A stretch of DNA of 64,000 nt from Blastocatellia bacterium (GCA_016713405.1 JADJPF010000020.1:372001-436000); one strand, 5' to 3'. Positions 17,081 through 26,872 are shown, numbered from the stretch's first letter. Notes: generated from the letters alone by a model not told the origin. Numbers and translations are program-made.

Positions 17081-19834
17081 ATGACAGCATTGCTAGCAAA
17101 TAGCCTTACAGAAAATGTAAAGCGTACAAAACTAGAAAATGGACTAACTATTTTAACTAAAGAAGTACATACACGCCCAATAGTTGCCGCTATGATTTGG
17201 TATCGTGTTGGTGCGCGGGATGAGGAGTTAGGCCAAACAGGTAAATCTCACTTTTTAGAACATATGCTTTTTAAGGGAACAAGCAAATATAAAAAAGGCG
17301 AGATTGACCTAATCACTATGCAAAATGGTGGTAGAAATAACGCTTTTACCTGGTTGGACTTTACTGCTTATTACTTTACTTTTGCTAGTGATCGTTGGGA
17401 AATTGCACTTGAAATAGAAGCCTCTCGTATTCGTGACACACTTTTTGCGCCTGAAGAGTTTACATCTGAAAAACAAGTAGTCATTGAAGAGCTACAAATA
17501 GGTCAGGATGGGCCTTGGGATTCTTTAGAAGAAGAAGTTTGGGCAACAGCTTTTCGCCAACATCCTTATCATAATCCTACTGTAGGCTGGGTTGAAGACC
17601 TTCTTGATGCAAGTGTTGAGGATATGAAGGATTATTATGATAAGTGGTATCACCCAAGAAATGCTACTGTTGTCTTAGTTGGAGATTTTCAGACAGAGAA
17701 GGCTATAGAAAAAGTTACAAGTTTATTTGGTCAAATTCCCGCCGGCCCTGATCCTATTCGTAAAAAAATAGTTGAACCACCACAAAAAGGGGAGAAGCGA
17801 GTTTCTGTAGTAAAACCTACACCAGTAGAACGCCTAATGATAGCCTATCATGCTCCAGAAATTGGACATCCTGATTCTTATCCGTTACAAGTTTTATCAA
17901 TGATTTTATCGGCTGGCCGACGTTCACGCCTTTATCAAAGACTCCAAGAAGAAGATCGCTCTGTTACTTATGCTCGTAGTTCTTATAATGATCATATTGA
18001 CCCTACGTTATTTTACTTTCAAGCAGAGCTTAAACCAGGTAAAAAATTAGCAGATGTTGAAGCTAGCATTTTAAGCGTACTTGAAAACTTAAAAGAATCT
18101 TTAGTTTCTGAACGTGAACTAGAAAAAGCACGTCGTCAAATTCAATCTAATTTTATTTTAGGAAATGAAGATGTCTTAAACCAAGCTACGCTTTCAGGAC
18201 AGTTTGAAACCATTGGCTTTCAATTAGAAGGAAAAGAAAATGGCTATGATTACCTAAGCCACTATCTTTCACATATTAATAATGTTACTGCTGAAGAGGT
18301 TAGGCGAGTTGCAAGAGAATATTTTACTGAAAAAAATCGCACTGTTGGCTATTTAGTAGCTGATAAAAATAATGTTTCAGATGCTGTAACTACTGATGAA
18401 TCAATAGAATCTTCATTAGTTCCTGGTGCTGTAGAAAAAGCACTAAATAAAACTAAAATGGCAAGTATTTATAATAATGTAGCCTTTCGGTCACATTTAG
18501 ATAGTTTTGAGCTTTTAACCCAGTTAACTAAGCGAACGGACACACAAACCTATACACCTGCATTAGATATTGAGCGAGTAGTTTTAGATAATGGGATAGT
18601 GCTATTACTAGGGGAAAGCCATAATATTCCAGCTATTTCAATTAATGCAATGGTTAATGCTGGGGCGCGTTATGAGATGGATGAAAAGGCAGGTCTAGCT
18701 TCTTTGCTAGGAGATATGCTAGACGAAGGTACTAAAACCAAAGATGCACAAATGCTTGCAGAAGCAATTGAACAAGTAGGTGGGCATCTTCAAACCTTTG
18801 GCGGCTATGGTCAAAGTGGAGTGTCTGTTACGGTTTTAACTCCAGATCTAGAGTTAGGCTTAGAACTAGCAGCAGATGTAATGATAAATAGTACAATCCC
18901 TAAAGAACGTTTTGAACAACAGAAAGACCGCCGCTTAGCTCAAATTAAAAGCCGGGAAGATGACCCCAGAGTTATAGCGTCTGATACTTTTAATGAACTT
19001 GTTTACACTGGACACCCAGCGCATAAGCCCAGACTTGGTTATGAACATACAGTTGCTAATTTAACTACTGAAGATATGCTAGAGTTTTATCATAAATATT
19101 TTATTGCTAATAACTCTACGATAGCAATTGTAGGTGATATTAATAAATCAGAAATTAAAGAAAAAGTAGCAAAAGCTTTTTCTAGTTGGAAAGTTGAGCC
19201 AAATTTTAAGTTACCAAGTGTTCCAGAAATTCAACGCCAAAACGCTCCAATAAAAAAATTTATTAGCAAAAATAAAGAGCAAATTAATCTATATTTAGGG
19301 CATTTAGGGATTAAGCGAAATCACCCAGATTATTATCCTTTAGTAGTTATGGATACAATTTTAGGTAGCTCACCAGGTTTTACTTCTCGAATCCCTAAAA
19401 TACTACGTGATGAACAAGGACTAGCTTATAGTACATTTAGCAATATTACTGGCTCAGCAGGGCTTGATCCAGGTCGTTTTGTTGCTTATATTGGCACATC
19501 TCCAGAAAATCTACGTCTTGCAACTGATGGAATGATGAAGGAAATCTACCGGATTCGTGAGGAAGCAGTTAGCCCAGGCGAGCTAAAAGATGCTATTGAC
19601 TATTTAACAGGAAGTTTTGTTTTTCACTTTGAAACCAATGCACAAATAGCTGCTTTTATGGTAGAGGCAGAAGTTTTTCAACTAGGTTTTAATCTTTTAA
19701 CTGATTACCCTACACAAATTCGTGCAGTTACTATTGAGGATGTCCAAAGAGTTGCAAAAGAACATCTTGACCCTGAAAACATGACTCTAGTAGTCGTTGG
19801 CCCAATTGATGAAGAAGGAAAGAGCAAAAAATAA
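17081..19834 (+). CDS. Double-unit M16 zinc peptidase (pitrilysin/insulinase family)
   Basis: 917 residues made of two tandem M16 units (about 15-440 and 500-910). The first has the inverted zinc motif HFLEH (His57, Glu60, His61) and the distal Glu in the VVIEELQIGQD helix, so it should be catalytic. The second unit lacks HxxEH (the matching region reads GLASLLGDMLDEGT) and is likely the non-catalytic partner forming the clamshell. No signal peptide is evident in the chosen start (MTALLANSLTEN), so it may be cytosolic or poorly predicted. Fused active plus inactive units parallel PqqL-like and other bacterial M16 proteins. A GGGGG site precedes the ATG, and nadB begins 10 bases after the stop. 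Confidence 0.9.
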   Translation: MTALLANSLTENVKRTKLENGLTILTKEVHTRPIVAAMIWYRVGARDEELGQTGKSHFLEHMLFKGTSKYKKGEIDLITMQNGGRNNAFTWLDFTAYYFTFASDRWEIALEIEASRIRDTLFAPEEFTSEKQVVIEELQIGQDGPWDSLEEEVWATAFRQHPYHNPTVGWVEDLLDASVEDMKDYYDKWYHPRNATVVLVGDFQTEKAIEKVTSLFGQIPAGPDPIRKKIVEPPQKGEKRVSVVKPTPVERLMIAYHAPEIGHPDSYPLQVLSMILSAGRRSRLYQRLQEEDRSVTYARSSYNDHIDPTLFYFQAELKPGKKLADVEASILSVLENLKESLVSERELEKARRQIQSNFILGNEDVLNQATLSGQFETIGFQLEGKENGYDYLSHYLSHINNVTAEEVRRVAREYFTEKNRTVGYLVADKNNVSDAVTTDESIESSLVPGAVEKALNKTKMASIYNNVAFRSHLDSFELLTQLTKRTDTQTYTPALDIERVVLDNGIVLLLGESHNIPAISINAMVNAGARYEMDEKAGLASLLGDMLDEGTKTKDAQMLAEAIEQVGGHLQTFGGYGQSGVSVTVLTPDLELGLELAADVMINSTIPKERFEQQKDRRLAQIKSREDDPRVIASDTFNELVYTGHPAHKPRLGYEHTVANLTTEDMLEFYHKYFIANNSTIAIVGDINKSEIKEKVAKAFSSWKVEPNFKLPSVPEIQRQNAPIKKFISKNKEQINLYLGHLGIKRNHPDYYPLVVMDTILGSSPGFTSRIPKILRDEQGLAYSTFSNITGSAGLDPGRFVAYIGTSPENLRLATDGMMKEIYRIREEAVSPGELKDAIDYLTGSFVFHFETNAQIAAFMVEAEVFQLGFNLLTDYPTQIRAVTIEDVQRVAKEHLDPENMTLVVVGPIDEEGKSKK

Positions 19835-19844
19835 AGGTTATTTT

Positions 19845-21389
19845 ATGCAGAAAGAAACAGATTTTGTTGTAATTGGTAGTGGGATTGCTGGGTTAAGAGC
19901 CGCAATTGGACTAAGTGAAGGGGGAAGTGTTGTTGTTTTAACAAAAGACCGTGTAAGTGAGTCAAACACAGAATATGCTCAAGGTGGAATTGCTGTAGTT
20001 TTAAGCGATGATGATCAGATAGAGTTACATTTTCAAGACACTTTAGAAGCTGGTGCTGGGCTTTGTGACAAGGCAGCCGTTAGAGTGTTAGTTGAAGAAG
20101 GCCCAAAATATATTACACAACTAATTAATTGGGGAACTAGTTTTGATAAAAAAGGAGGCAAACTTCTATTTACTAAAGAAGCTGCTCATTCACGACACCG
20201 AATCTTACATGCTCATGGTGATTCAACTGGGCGTGAAATTGTTCGAGGCTTACTTGCTCATGCTCGTACAATTGAAAAAATTAAAATTGTCCCTCATGCT
20301 GTTACGCTTGACTTAATTACTAATGAGGATCAGGTAGTTGGAGTTAAGTATTTAGATATAGAAAATAATCAGTTATGTCATATTTATGCTAAGGCAATTG
20401 TACTAGCGACGGGTGGAGCAGGTCAGCTTTATGCGCATACAACTAATCCAGATGTTGCAACGGGCGATGGGATTGGGATGGCTTATCGTGCTGGAGCAAA
20501 GATAGCCGACATGGAATTTGTTCAATTTCATCCAACAGCCTTAAATGTTATGGGCGCACCTAATTTTTTACTTTCTGAAGCAATGAGGGGAGAAGGAGGT
20601 TATTTAATTAATAGCGAAGGCAAGCACTTTATGGGTAAATATGATGAACGTGAGGAGCTTGCGCCTAGAGATATTGTTAGCCGTGCTATTGTTTCAGAAA
20701 TGAGACGAACTGATTCTAAAACAGTTTATTTAGACGTAACACACTTAAAATCCAGTTACTTAAAAGAACGATTCCCCAAGATTTTTCTTACATGCTTAAA
20801 TTATAACTATGATATTACTAAAGATTTAATCCCTGTTAGCCCGGCTGCCCATTATGTTATGGGTGGTGTACGTACTGACATTATGGGTAGAACTTCACTT
20901 TTGGGGCTTTATTCAGCTGGGGAAGTTGCTTCAACAGGAGTTCATGGAGCAAATCGGCTGGCTAGCAATTCCTTACTGGAAGGTTTAGTATTTGGTGCTA
21001 GAGCCGCAAAAGCTGTTTTAGAAGATAGCAATAAATTATTAAGCAAAATAAGAAGAGATACGTTAGAAAATAGTCCTGCTGATTATAAACTTAACCAGGC
21101 AATTCGAGGTGAGGTTAGCCAAATAATGTGGGAGCAAGTAGGCATTATTCGGGATGCTATTAGGTTGGAAAAAGCTATAGATAAACTAGATGAAATAGCT
21201 AAAGAATCTGTTAATTTATTGACACAAAATTATTTAAGTGTAGCTCAAGCAATTACACGAGCAGCATATTTTCGCCAAGAAAGTCGTGGAGGACATTATC
21301 GAGAGGACTTTCCTAAATGTAGCAATGATTGGGAGTGTCACACAATTGATCAAATAAAAGAAGGGCTTTCAAAAGAAGCTTTAAGCTAG
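19845..21389 (+). CDS. nadB: L-aspartate oxidase
   Basis: About 514 residues. NadB oxidises L-aspartate to iminoaspartate with FAD, the first step of de novo NAD synthesis. Visible are the FAD dinucleotide fold at the N-terminus (FVVIGSGIAGLRAAIGLSEGG), SNTEYAQGGIA, the active-site region MEFVQFHPTALN, SEAMRGEGGYLIN, GELAPRD-type EELAPRDIVSRAI, HYVMGGVRTD and GLYSAGEVASTGVHGANRLASNSLLEGLVFGARAA (given here only as separate family blocks). The ATG at 19845 is preferred to an earlier in-frame TTG at 19797 because AAAGG lies 8 bases upstream and the FAD motif then starts at residue 7. No nadA or nadC is next to it; it follows the M16 peptidase by 10 bases. Confidence 0.93.
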   Translation: MQKETDFVVIGSGIAGLRAAIGLSEGGSVVVLTKDRVSESNTEYAQGGIAVVLSDDDQIELHFQDTLEAGAGLCDKAAVRVLVEEGPKYITQLINWGTSFDKKGGKLLFTKEAAHSRHRILHAHGDSTGREIVRGLLAHARTIEKIKIVPHAVTLDLITNEDQVVGVKYLDIENNQLCHIYAKAIVLATGGAGQLYAHTTNPDVATGDGIGMAYRAGAKIADMEFVQFHPTALNVMGAPNFLLSEAMRGEGGYLINSEGKHFMGKYDEREELAPRDIVSRAIVSEMRRTDSKTVYLDVTHLKSSYLKERFPKIFLTCLNYNYDITKDLIPVSPAAHYVMGGVRTDIMGRTSLLGLYSAGEVASTGVHGANRLASNSLLEGLVFGARAAKAVLEDSNKLLSKIRRDTLENSPADYKLNQAIRGEVSQIMWEQVGIIRDAIRLEKAIDKLDEIAKESVNLLTQNYLSVAQAITRAAYFRQESRGGHYREDFPKCSNDWECHTIDQIKEGLSKEALS

Positions 21390-21567
21390 AAATATAAAAT
21401 TGTCCTAACAAAATAACTAAGTTATTTTATAGCTAAAGCATACTTAAGAGCATTAGCTGTTTTTGGCTTATGAATATGATAAGATAAAAGCAAATTTTCT
21501 AATAAACTTTTGGCATTAAACTTTATCAATAATAAATAATTAAAAGATTTGGAAAAGAGGTTGCCCT

Positions 21568-23469
21568 ATGTCTGTAGAACAGCTACTTAAAAGTGCCAAA
21601 GCACTAGGTGCGCAACAGATTTGTTTAGAAGCAGGAAAAACAGCTTTAATTTTGGTAAATGGTAATATTAAAGAGCTTACAAAAACACCTCTTACCCCTT
21701 ATGATATTTTTAAGCTAATTTCTCCAATAATGCCTGAAGAAAAAAAAGTTGCTTTAGTTGGACAACCTACTACAGAATTTACTTATAAACTTGAAGGAGC
21801 AACAGATTTTCAAGTTGTTGTATTAAAAGAAGCTAATGGAATTAAAGTTCTTTTTAGAGATAATAGCAATAAAAGTAATTCTGGTGATTTAGCTGCGTCA
21901 TTAACTACTACACAACCCTTTACCAAATCAACAACACAATCACTTCCGGCTGTTAATGCACCACAAAGCCAGCCAGCAATGGCAGCAAATTTACCTCCAA
22001 CAGTGGCTTTACCTGTAGCTAAACCAATAACAGCACAACCTGTTATGGCACAACCTGCTCAACCTGATACTGCTCCATTAGCGTTGCAAACAGCTAAACC
22101 AGTGATGGCTCAACCCATTACAGCTAGCCCAGCTACAGGTGTAGCTAGCACAGATGCTACAGCACTTTTAGACGAGCAACAACGAGCCGCCTTAGCTCAA
22201 GGTCGTCCACCTGACCCACGACCACCTTTACCTACACCTCCAAAAGCACAACCATTTGCAGCACTTCCAGCTATACCTCCACCGTCTACACCTATTACTC
22301 CTGTATCGGCTGCTAGCGTATTGTCTACTAGTGGTTCTATTACTGGGACAATGACGGGATTTAATCGTACTGGATTTGGCATTAATACGGAACGTCAAAA
22401 ACTTAGACAAGATATAGATAAACTGCTAGAACGTACATTAAAAATGCGTGGCTCAGACCTACACGTTGCTACAGGCGCACCACCAATTGTTAGACGCTTT
22501 GGAACCTTAATGCGTGTGGAGGGAGAAATTTTAGAAATAGAGAAAGCACGCGCAATAGTTAGGGAAATTTTAACTGATGAACAATTTCGCCAATTTGAAA
22601 AAACTGGTGACTTAGATTTTAGTTATGAAGTAATAGGTGTTGGCCGTTTTCGGGGAAATGTCCTAAGACAAAACCGAGGTATTGACTTAACTTTTCACGT
22701 TGTCCCAGCAGAAATTATGTCCCCCGAAACCTTAGGACTACCTCCATTAGTTCGTGAATTAACCCACTTTCACCAAGGGTTAATTTTAATTACAGGTGCT
22801 GCTGGACAAGGTAAATCTACTACCATATCTTCTTTAGTTGATGTAATTAACAGCGAGCGAGCTTTACATATTCTTACTGTAGAAGATCCTATAGAATTTG
22901 TACATCCTATCGATAAAAAAGCTATTGTTAATCAACGTGAAGTAGGGCGACATACTAAATCCTTTGCCAATGCTTTACGTGCAGCACTACGCGAAGATCC
23001 AGATGTAATTGTAGTTGGAGAAATGCGAGATTTAGAGACAATTTCTTTGGCTGTAACTGCCTCTGAAACAGGACATTTGGTAATGGGGACTTTAATGACT
23101 TCTAGCGCACATCAAACAGTAGACCGTATTTTAGAATCATTTCCTCCAGCACAACAAAACCAAATTCGAGCAATGCTTTCTGATTCACTTCGTGCCGTTA
23201 TTTCACAACGCCTGTTGCCAATGACAGATAATAGCGGAATGGTATTAGCAGCAGAAATTTTACTAGGCACACCTGCTGTAGCTAATTTAATTAGAGAAAA
23301 GAAAACATTCCAAATTCCAAGCATAATACAAACTAACCGACATTTAGGAATGAGAAGAATGGATGATGCTTTACTAGAATTAGTACAAGCAGGTAAGGTT
23401 AACCCACAGAAAGCACTAGATTTTGCTTTTGATAAAAAGGCTTTTGAAGCATCTATTAAACGTATTTAA
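21568..23469 (+). CDS. PilT/PilU-type retraction ATPase with an extra N-terminal domain
   Basis: 633 residues, against about 350 for normal PilT. Residues 1-100 look like a degenerate second copy of the PilT N-terminal domain. A long Pro/Ala/Gln-rich linker (about 105-265) follows, then a complete PilT-like ATPase. The ATPase has the Asp box SDLHVATGAPP, a Walker A ITGAAGQGKSTT (about residue 410), REVGRHTKSFANALRAALRE, and a Walker B DPDVIVVGEMRDLETI. The His box reads GHLVMGTLMTSSA, where the usual His of GTLHTNSA is Met. This enzyme family disassembles type IV pili from the cytoplasmic side. Another pilT-like gene follows after 23 bases. The Met substitution and long linker suggest an accessory (PilU-like) ATPase. 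Confidence 0.85.
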   Translation: MSVEQLLKSAKALGAQQICLEAGKTALILVNGNIKELTKTPLTPYDIFKLISPIMPEEKKVALVGQPTTEFTYKLEGATDFQVVVLKEANGIKVLFRDNSNKSNSGDLAASLTTTQPFTKSTTQSLPAVNAPQSQPAMAANLPPTVALPVAKPITAQPVMAQPAQPDTAPLALQTAKPVMAQPITASPATGVASTDATALLDEQQRAALAQGRPPDPRPPLPTPPKAQPFAALPAIPPPSTPITPVSAASVLSTSGSITGTMTGFNRTGFGINTERQKLRQDIDKLLERTLKMRGSDLHVATGAPPIVRRFGTLMRVEGEILEIEKARAIVREILTDEQFRQFEKTGDLDFSYEVIGVGRFRGNVLRQNRGIDLTFHVVPAEIMSPETLGLPPLVRELTHFHQGLILITGAAGQGKSTTISSLVDVINSERALHILTVEDPIEFVHPIDKKAIVNQREVGRHTKSFANALRAALREDPDVIVVGEMRDLETISLAVTASETGHLVMGTLMTSSAHQTVDRILESFPPAQQNQIRAMLSDSLRAVISQRLLPMTDNSGMVLAAEILLGTPAVANLIREKKTFQIPSIIQTNRHLGMRRMDDALLELVQAGKVNPQKALDFAFDKKAFEASIKRI

Positions 23470-23492
23470 GGAAATAAAAAAGGGAAAGAAAT

Positions 23493-24557
23493 ATGGCACA
23501 AATAGATCATCTTTTTCGGGAAACATTACGCCAAGGTGCTTCAGACCTGCATATGGTAATTGGACGACCTCCAATGTTAAGAGTACGAGGAGATTTAGTT
23601 CCAACCACATTTCCTGTATTAACTGCTAAACATAGCAGAGACTTAATTTATGAGATCTTAAATCCAGAGCAAAGAGATAGAATTGAAAACCATTTGGATT
23701 TAGATTTTGCTTATGAGTTAGAATCTGTTGCACGTTTTCGCGCCAATATCTTTTTTCAACATCGCGGCATGGGGGCTGTATTTCGTTTAATTCCAGAAAA
23801 AGTTCTAACACTTGAGCAATTAAATATGCCTTCGGTGCTAAAAAAAATAGCTGATATGCGTTCAGGGCTAGTTTTAGTAACCGGGCCAACAGGTAGCGGT
23901 AAATCTACTACCTTAGCAGCAATGATCAATTATATTAATGAAACTCGTGAAGCTCATATTCTGTCTATTGAAGACCCTATAGAATTTGTTCATCAAAATA
24001 AACGGGCTTTACTTACCCAAAGAGAAGTTGGAACACATACAGAAAACTTTAATGTAGCTTTGAAAGTTGCCGGACGACAAGACCCAGATATTGTGCTAGT
24101 AGGGGAATTACGCGATTTAGAAACAATTTCCTTAGCTTTAACACTGTCTTCTTTTGGGATTTTGGTTTTTGGAACCTTGCACACCAATAGTGCTATGAAA
24201 ACAGTAGATCGAATCATTGATGTCTATCCACCTGAAGAACAACCACAAATTCGGGCTATGCTTTCTGATGCTGTAAGAGGTGTAATAGCTCAACAACTAG
24301 TGCAAACAGCAGATAAAAAATCGCGTGTAGCTTCAGTTGAAATCTTAGTTGGTAGTCCTGCCCTAGCAAATATTATTCGAGAAGGAAAAACCAATCTTAT
24401 AGTTTCTTATATGCAGTCAGGTGCAGCGGATGGGATGCAAACTATGGATCAGGCATTGATTAAACTTGTGCAAGAAGGGCGTATTTCATTAGAAAATGCA
24501 CTAGAAAAATGTCAAGATCGTAATTTAGTTCAATCTAAAGTTAAAGGATTAAACTAA
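23493..24557 (+). CDS. pilT: PilT/PilU-type twitching motility ATPase
   Basis: 354 residues, normal PilT length. Order of motifs: ASDLHMVIGRPPMLRVRGDL at the N-terminus, Walker A GPTGSGKSTTLAA (about residue 131), Asp-box IEDPIEFVH, REVGTHTENFNVALKVAGRQ, Walker B DPDIVLVGELRDLETI, and an intact His box VFGTLHTNSAMKTVDRIID. The AIRNLIREGK-like motif reads LANIIREGKTNLI. Compared with textbook PilT, the arginine-rich helix usually ALRxALRQDPD is VAGRQDPD, and TGHLV is FGILV, so it is somewhat diverged and could be PilU. It should power pilus retraction. It is adjacent to and downstream of the longer PilT-like gene; both probably act as hetero- or alternative hexamers. Confidence 0.87.
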   Translation: MAQIDHLFRETLRQGASDLHMVIGRPPMLRVRGDLVPTTFPVLTAKHSRDLIYEILNPEQRDRIENHLDLDFAYELESVARFRANIFFQHRGMGAVFRLIPEKVLTLEQLNMPSVLKKIADMRSGLVLVTGPTGSGKSTTLAAMINYINETREAHILSIEDPIEFVHQNKRALLTQREVGTHTENFNVALKVAGRQDPDIVLVGELRDLETISLALTLSSFGILVFGTLHTNSAMKTVDRIIDVYPPEEQPQIRAMLSDAVRGVIAQQLVQTADKKSRVASVEILVGSPALANIIREGKTNLIVSYMQSGAADGMQTMDQALIKLVQEGRISLENALEKCQDRNLVQSKVKGLN

Positions 24558-24567
24558 TTTTGCTATT

Positions 24568-25038
24568 ATGAAAACTACGGCAGTACGTATCTTAGACCAG
24601 TTAAAAATAGATTATGAGTTACGAGAATATCAAGTTAATGAAGATGAACTTGATGCTCAAACTGTAGCAAACAAAATAAATTGGCCGGCAGAAAAGGTTT
24701 TTAAGACTTTAGTTGCACGTTCAACTAGGGGTTCCGTAGTAATGGCTTGTATTCCAGCTACTTGCGAGTTAAATTTGAAATCCTTGGCCCAATTAATTAA
24801 AGATAAAAAAGTAGAGTTAGTTCCAGTAAAAGAAATACAATCCTTAACAGGTTATATTCGTGGTGGGGTTTCGCCTCTAGCAACAAAAAAAAGCTATCCT
24901 TTATACTTAGATATTAGTGCAGTAAGCCACGACAAAATAAGTATTAGTGCTGGACGACGTGGACTACAAATGCTACTGGCACCAAAAGATTTACAAAATA
25001 TAACTAAAGCAATACTAGCAAAGTTAACTAATGAGTAA
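24568..25038 (+). CDS. ybaK: YbaK/EbsC-type Cys-tRNA(Pro)/Cys-tRNA(Cys) deacylase
   Basis: 156 residues, matching the YbaK family. It hydrolyses cysteine mischarged onto tRNA(Pro), a free-standing editing step in the cytosol. Family landmarks are the N-terminal AVRILDQLKIDYELREY, VFKTLVARS with the conserved Lys in the editing site, the glycine loop IRGGVSPLATKK, and the terminal SAGRRGLQMLLAPKDL. It begins 10 bases after the pilT stop without a strong ribosome site, suggesting coupled translation. Its placement beside motility ATPases looks incidental. Confidence 0.88.
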   Translation: MKTTAVRILDQLKIDYELREYQVNEDELDAQTVANKINWPAEKVFKTLVARSTRGSVVMACIPATCELNLKSLAQLIKDKKVELVPVKEIQSLTGYIRGGVSPLATKKSYPLYLDISAVSHDKISISAGRRGLQMLLAPKDLQNITKAILAKLTNE

Positions 25039-25394
25039 TGTAGTAGCAATTAAAATTAACTATATAAATATGATAATTAGCAAGTTTAATAAATTGTAAA
25101 TAAATTTTCTGTTAAGTTTTTCTTTAAAGTTTATAGTGCGATTTCTTCTAACATTTATTATAATGACTAGTAATTTGGCTTTTCTGCATTTCATAAGACA
25201 AACTTTTAATATTAAGATACTTAAAGATTATTTATTTTTAATAAAAATTTAGGCTAGGCTTTCAACCACAAGGAAATGTTTATGTAATTATGCTTTATGT
25301 GTAATTATGTAGAGCTTTTTCTAGTGAAAATATTAGTCCTTATTGTTAACAATAGTTGTTGCTTATCTGCTTGCAATTCTGAGGAGAAGCCAAT
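25039..25394. other. Noncoding AT-rich leader with a 14-bp palindrome
   Basis: No gene is seen in these 356 bases between ybaK and the FHA gene. Notable elements are a perfect palindrome TATTGTTAACAATA at 25341-25354, about 40 bases before the FHA start, and the decamer TGTAATTATG twice within 30 bases around 25282-25308. The palindrome is a reasonable operator candidate for the FHA gene. No clear terminator for ybaK was found. Confidence 0.4.
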
Positions 25395-26807
25395 ATGTTC
25401 GTTAAATTGAAGTATCTCAATGGAACACATCCGGGCAGTACCAAAGAGTTTACCCAATCAATAATAAAAGTTGGGCGCGCTCCTAGCTGTGATTTTGCTC
25501 TTTATGATAATACAGGGCGACACTCAATTGCTTCTCGGGTTCATGCAGAATTGCGTTGTGAGGACAACGAACTCTTTATTTATGACCTAAATAGCAGCAA
25601 TGGAACTTTTGTTAATGGTGAGCGAATTAGAAAAGTAGCATTAAAAAATGGAGATATGCTTACTTTTGGCCCAGATGGGCTAGAACTCCAAGTTAATTTC
25701 CTTATTTCCTCTAAAGACGAAACAGAATTTCTTGCTTCTTGTCCTTTATTTCAAGACCTACCTTGGGAAGTGCTTTATGAAATTACCCGGCGTGGTGATA
25801 TTAAACACATGCCTGCTAATAGCTACCTTTTTAGACTTGGAGAAACTTGTACAACCGTTTATGTAATTTATAGCGGATTAGTAGAAATTTCTACTGTACG
25901 GGATTCTAGCGGGCGGCTTACTATTGTAGGGTTTTTAGCTAGTGGTGAGTCACTAGGAGAATCCCTAGCTATAATTGCAGGCAAACATCGTACAGAAGCT
26001 AGAGTAGAAGAAGCAGCAGAAATTTTTACATTAGATGCTGAAGCTTTACAAGAATTGATCCAAACTATTCCAGCCTTTGCACTTAAGTTTACTTCTGCCC
26101 TATGTCATAAGCTAGCTGCTAGTGAAGGGCAATTACAATCACGACATAGCAAACGACATTTACAAGGCGATTTACAATACTTTGACTTAGCTACTATTGT
26201 TCAAACTCTTAATGGGCTGCGTGAAACAGGTGTTTTAATGCTTTATCCAAAAACAGATAATGATGTTGGTGGTAGTGGAGTAATAGGAATGCTACCATTT
26301 GCAAGAATATATTTTGAAAGCGGAGAAGCACGCTATATAAAATTAGGTTCACGTGGTGGGGAAGAAGGGTTTTATCAGCTTTTCCAAATGCCTTTAGCTG
26401 GAACATTTACCTTCCTTCAACAAGATTTACCAGAAGATATGGTTACTACTGATCCTATTCGTATGCCAACTATGAACTTGCTTTTAGAAGCTCACCGCTT
26501 ACAAGATGAGCTAGAAAGTTTTAAGAACAAACTTCCAGATCTTACTGCTACTTTTCGACCTCTAGTAGAAGAGCTAAATTGGTCAGAAGGAGAAACTGGC
26601 ACCTATGCCAATCAAATTTGGTCATTAATTTTAGGCGGTTCAACACTTTGTGAAATTCTAGGAAAAACTGATTGTAGTAATTTTACTGCTTATAGACTTA
26701 TATTAGAAATGATTACTAATAATCAAATTAGTGATGAAAAATTACCTGCTGATATGTTGATTTCTACTAAAACTATTAGAGTAATGGCTACTCACAGAGA
26801 AGAATAA
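25395..26807 (+). CDS. FHA - cyclic-nucleotide-binding - DUF4388 signalling protein
   Basis: 470 residues with three modules. The FHA domain (about 20-100) shows VGRAPSCDF, the conserved SRVHAEL and DLNSSNGTFVNGERI, a phosphothreonine-binding fold. A cNMP-binding domain (about 115-240) has a phosphate cassette-like GESLGESLAIIAGKHRTEARV. A DUF4388 (PatA N-terminal-like) region (about 255-350) begins GDLQYFDLATIVQTLNGLRETG. The remaining C-terminal part is helical, without a DNA-binding motif that I recognise. It should link Ser/Thr phosphorylation and nucleotide level to an unknown output; Ser/Thr kinases occur elsewhere in this window. GAGGAG lies 10 bases before the ATG. The gene ends at a bidirectional terminator. 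Confidence 0.88.
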   Translation: MFVKLKYLNGTHPGSTKEFTQSIIKVGRAPSCDFALYDNTGRHSIASRVHAELRCEDNELFIYDLNSSNGTFVNGERIRKVALKNGDMLTFGPDGLELQVNFLISSKDETEFLASCPLFQDLPWEVLYEITRRGDIKHMPANSYLFRLGETCTTVYVIYSGLVEISTVRDSSGRLTIVGFLASGESLGESLAIIAGKHRTEARVEEAAEIFTLDAEALQELIQTIPAFALKFTSALCHKLAASEGQLQSRHSKRHLQGDLQYFDLATIVQTLNGLRETGVLMLYPKTDNDVGGSGVIGMLPFARIYFESGEARYIKLGSRGGEEGFYQLFQMPLAGTFTFLQQDLPEDMVTTDPIRMPTMNLLLEAHRLQDELESFKNKLPDLTATFRPLVEELNWSEGETGTYANQIWSLILGGSTLCEILGKTDCSNFTAYRLILEMITNNQISDEKLPADMLISTKTIRVMATHREE

Positions 26808-26830
26808 AAAATAATTTATTTCCTTTAAGT

Positions 26831-26870
26831 AAATAGGGTTAAGTATTCTGAGAAGTACTTAACCCTATTT
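26831..26870. terminator. Bidirectional terminator between convergent genes
   Basis: A perfect 15-bp inverted repeat, AAATAGGGTTAAGTA (26831-26845) and TACTTAACCCTATTT (26856-26870), with a 10-base loop. It lies between the stop of the FHA gene (plus) and the stop of the unknown gene at 26873 (minus), and is flanked by A on one side and T on the other, so it can end transcription in both directions. Confidence 0.8.
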
Positions 26871-26872
26871 AT

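Noticed and set aside
19797..19845. nadB starting at TTG 19797
   Set aside because: This would overlap the M16 peptidase gene and add residues before the FAD motif; the ATG at 19845 has a proper ribosome site.
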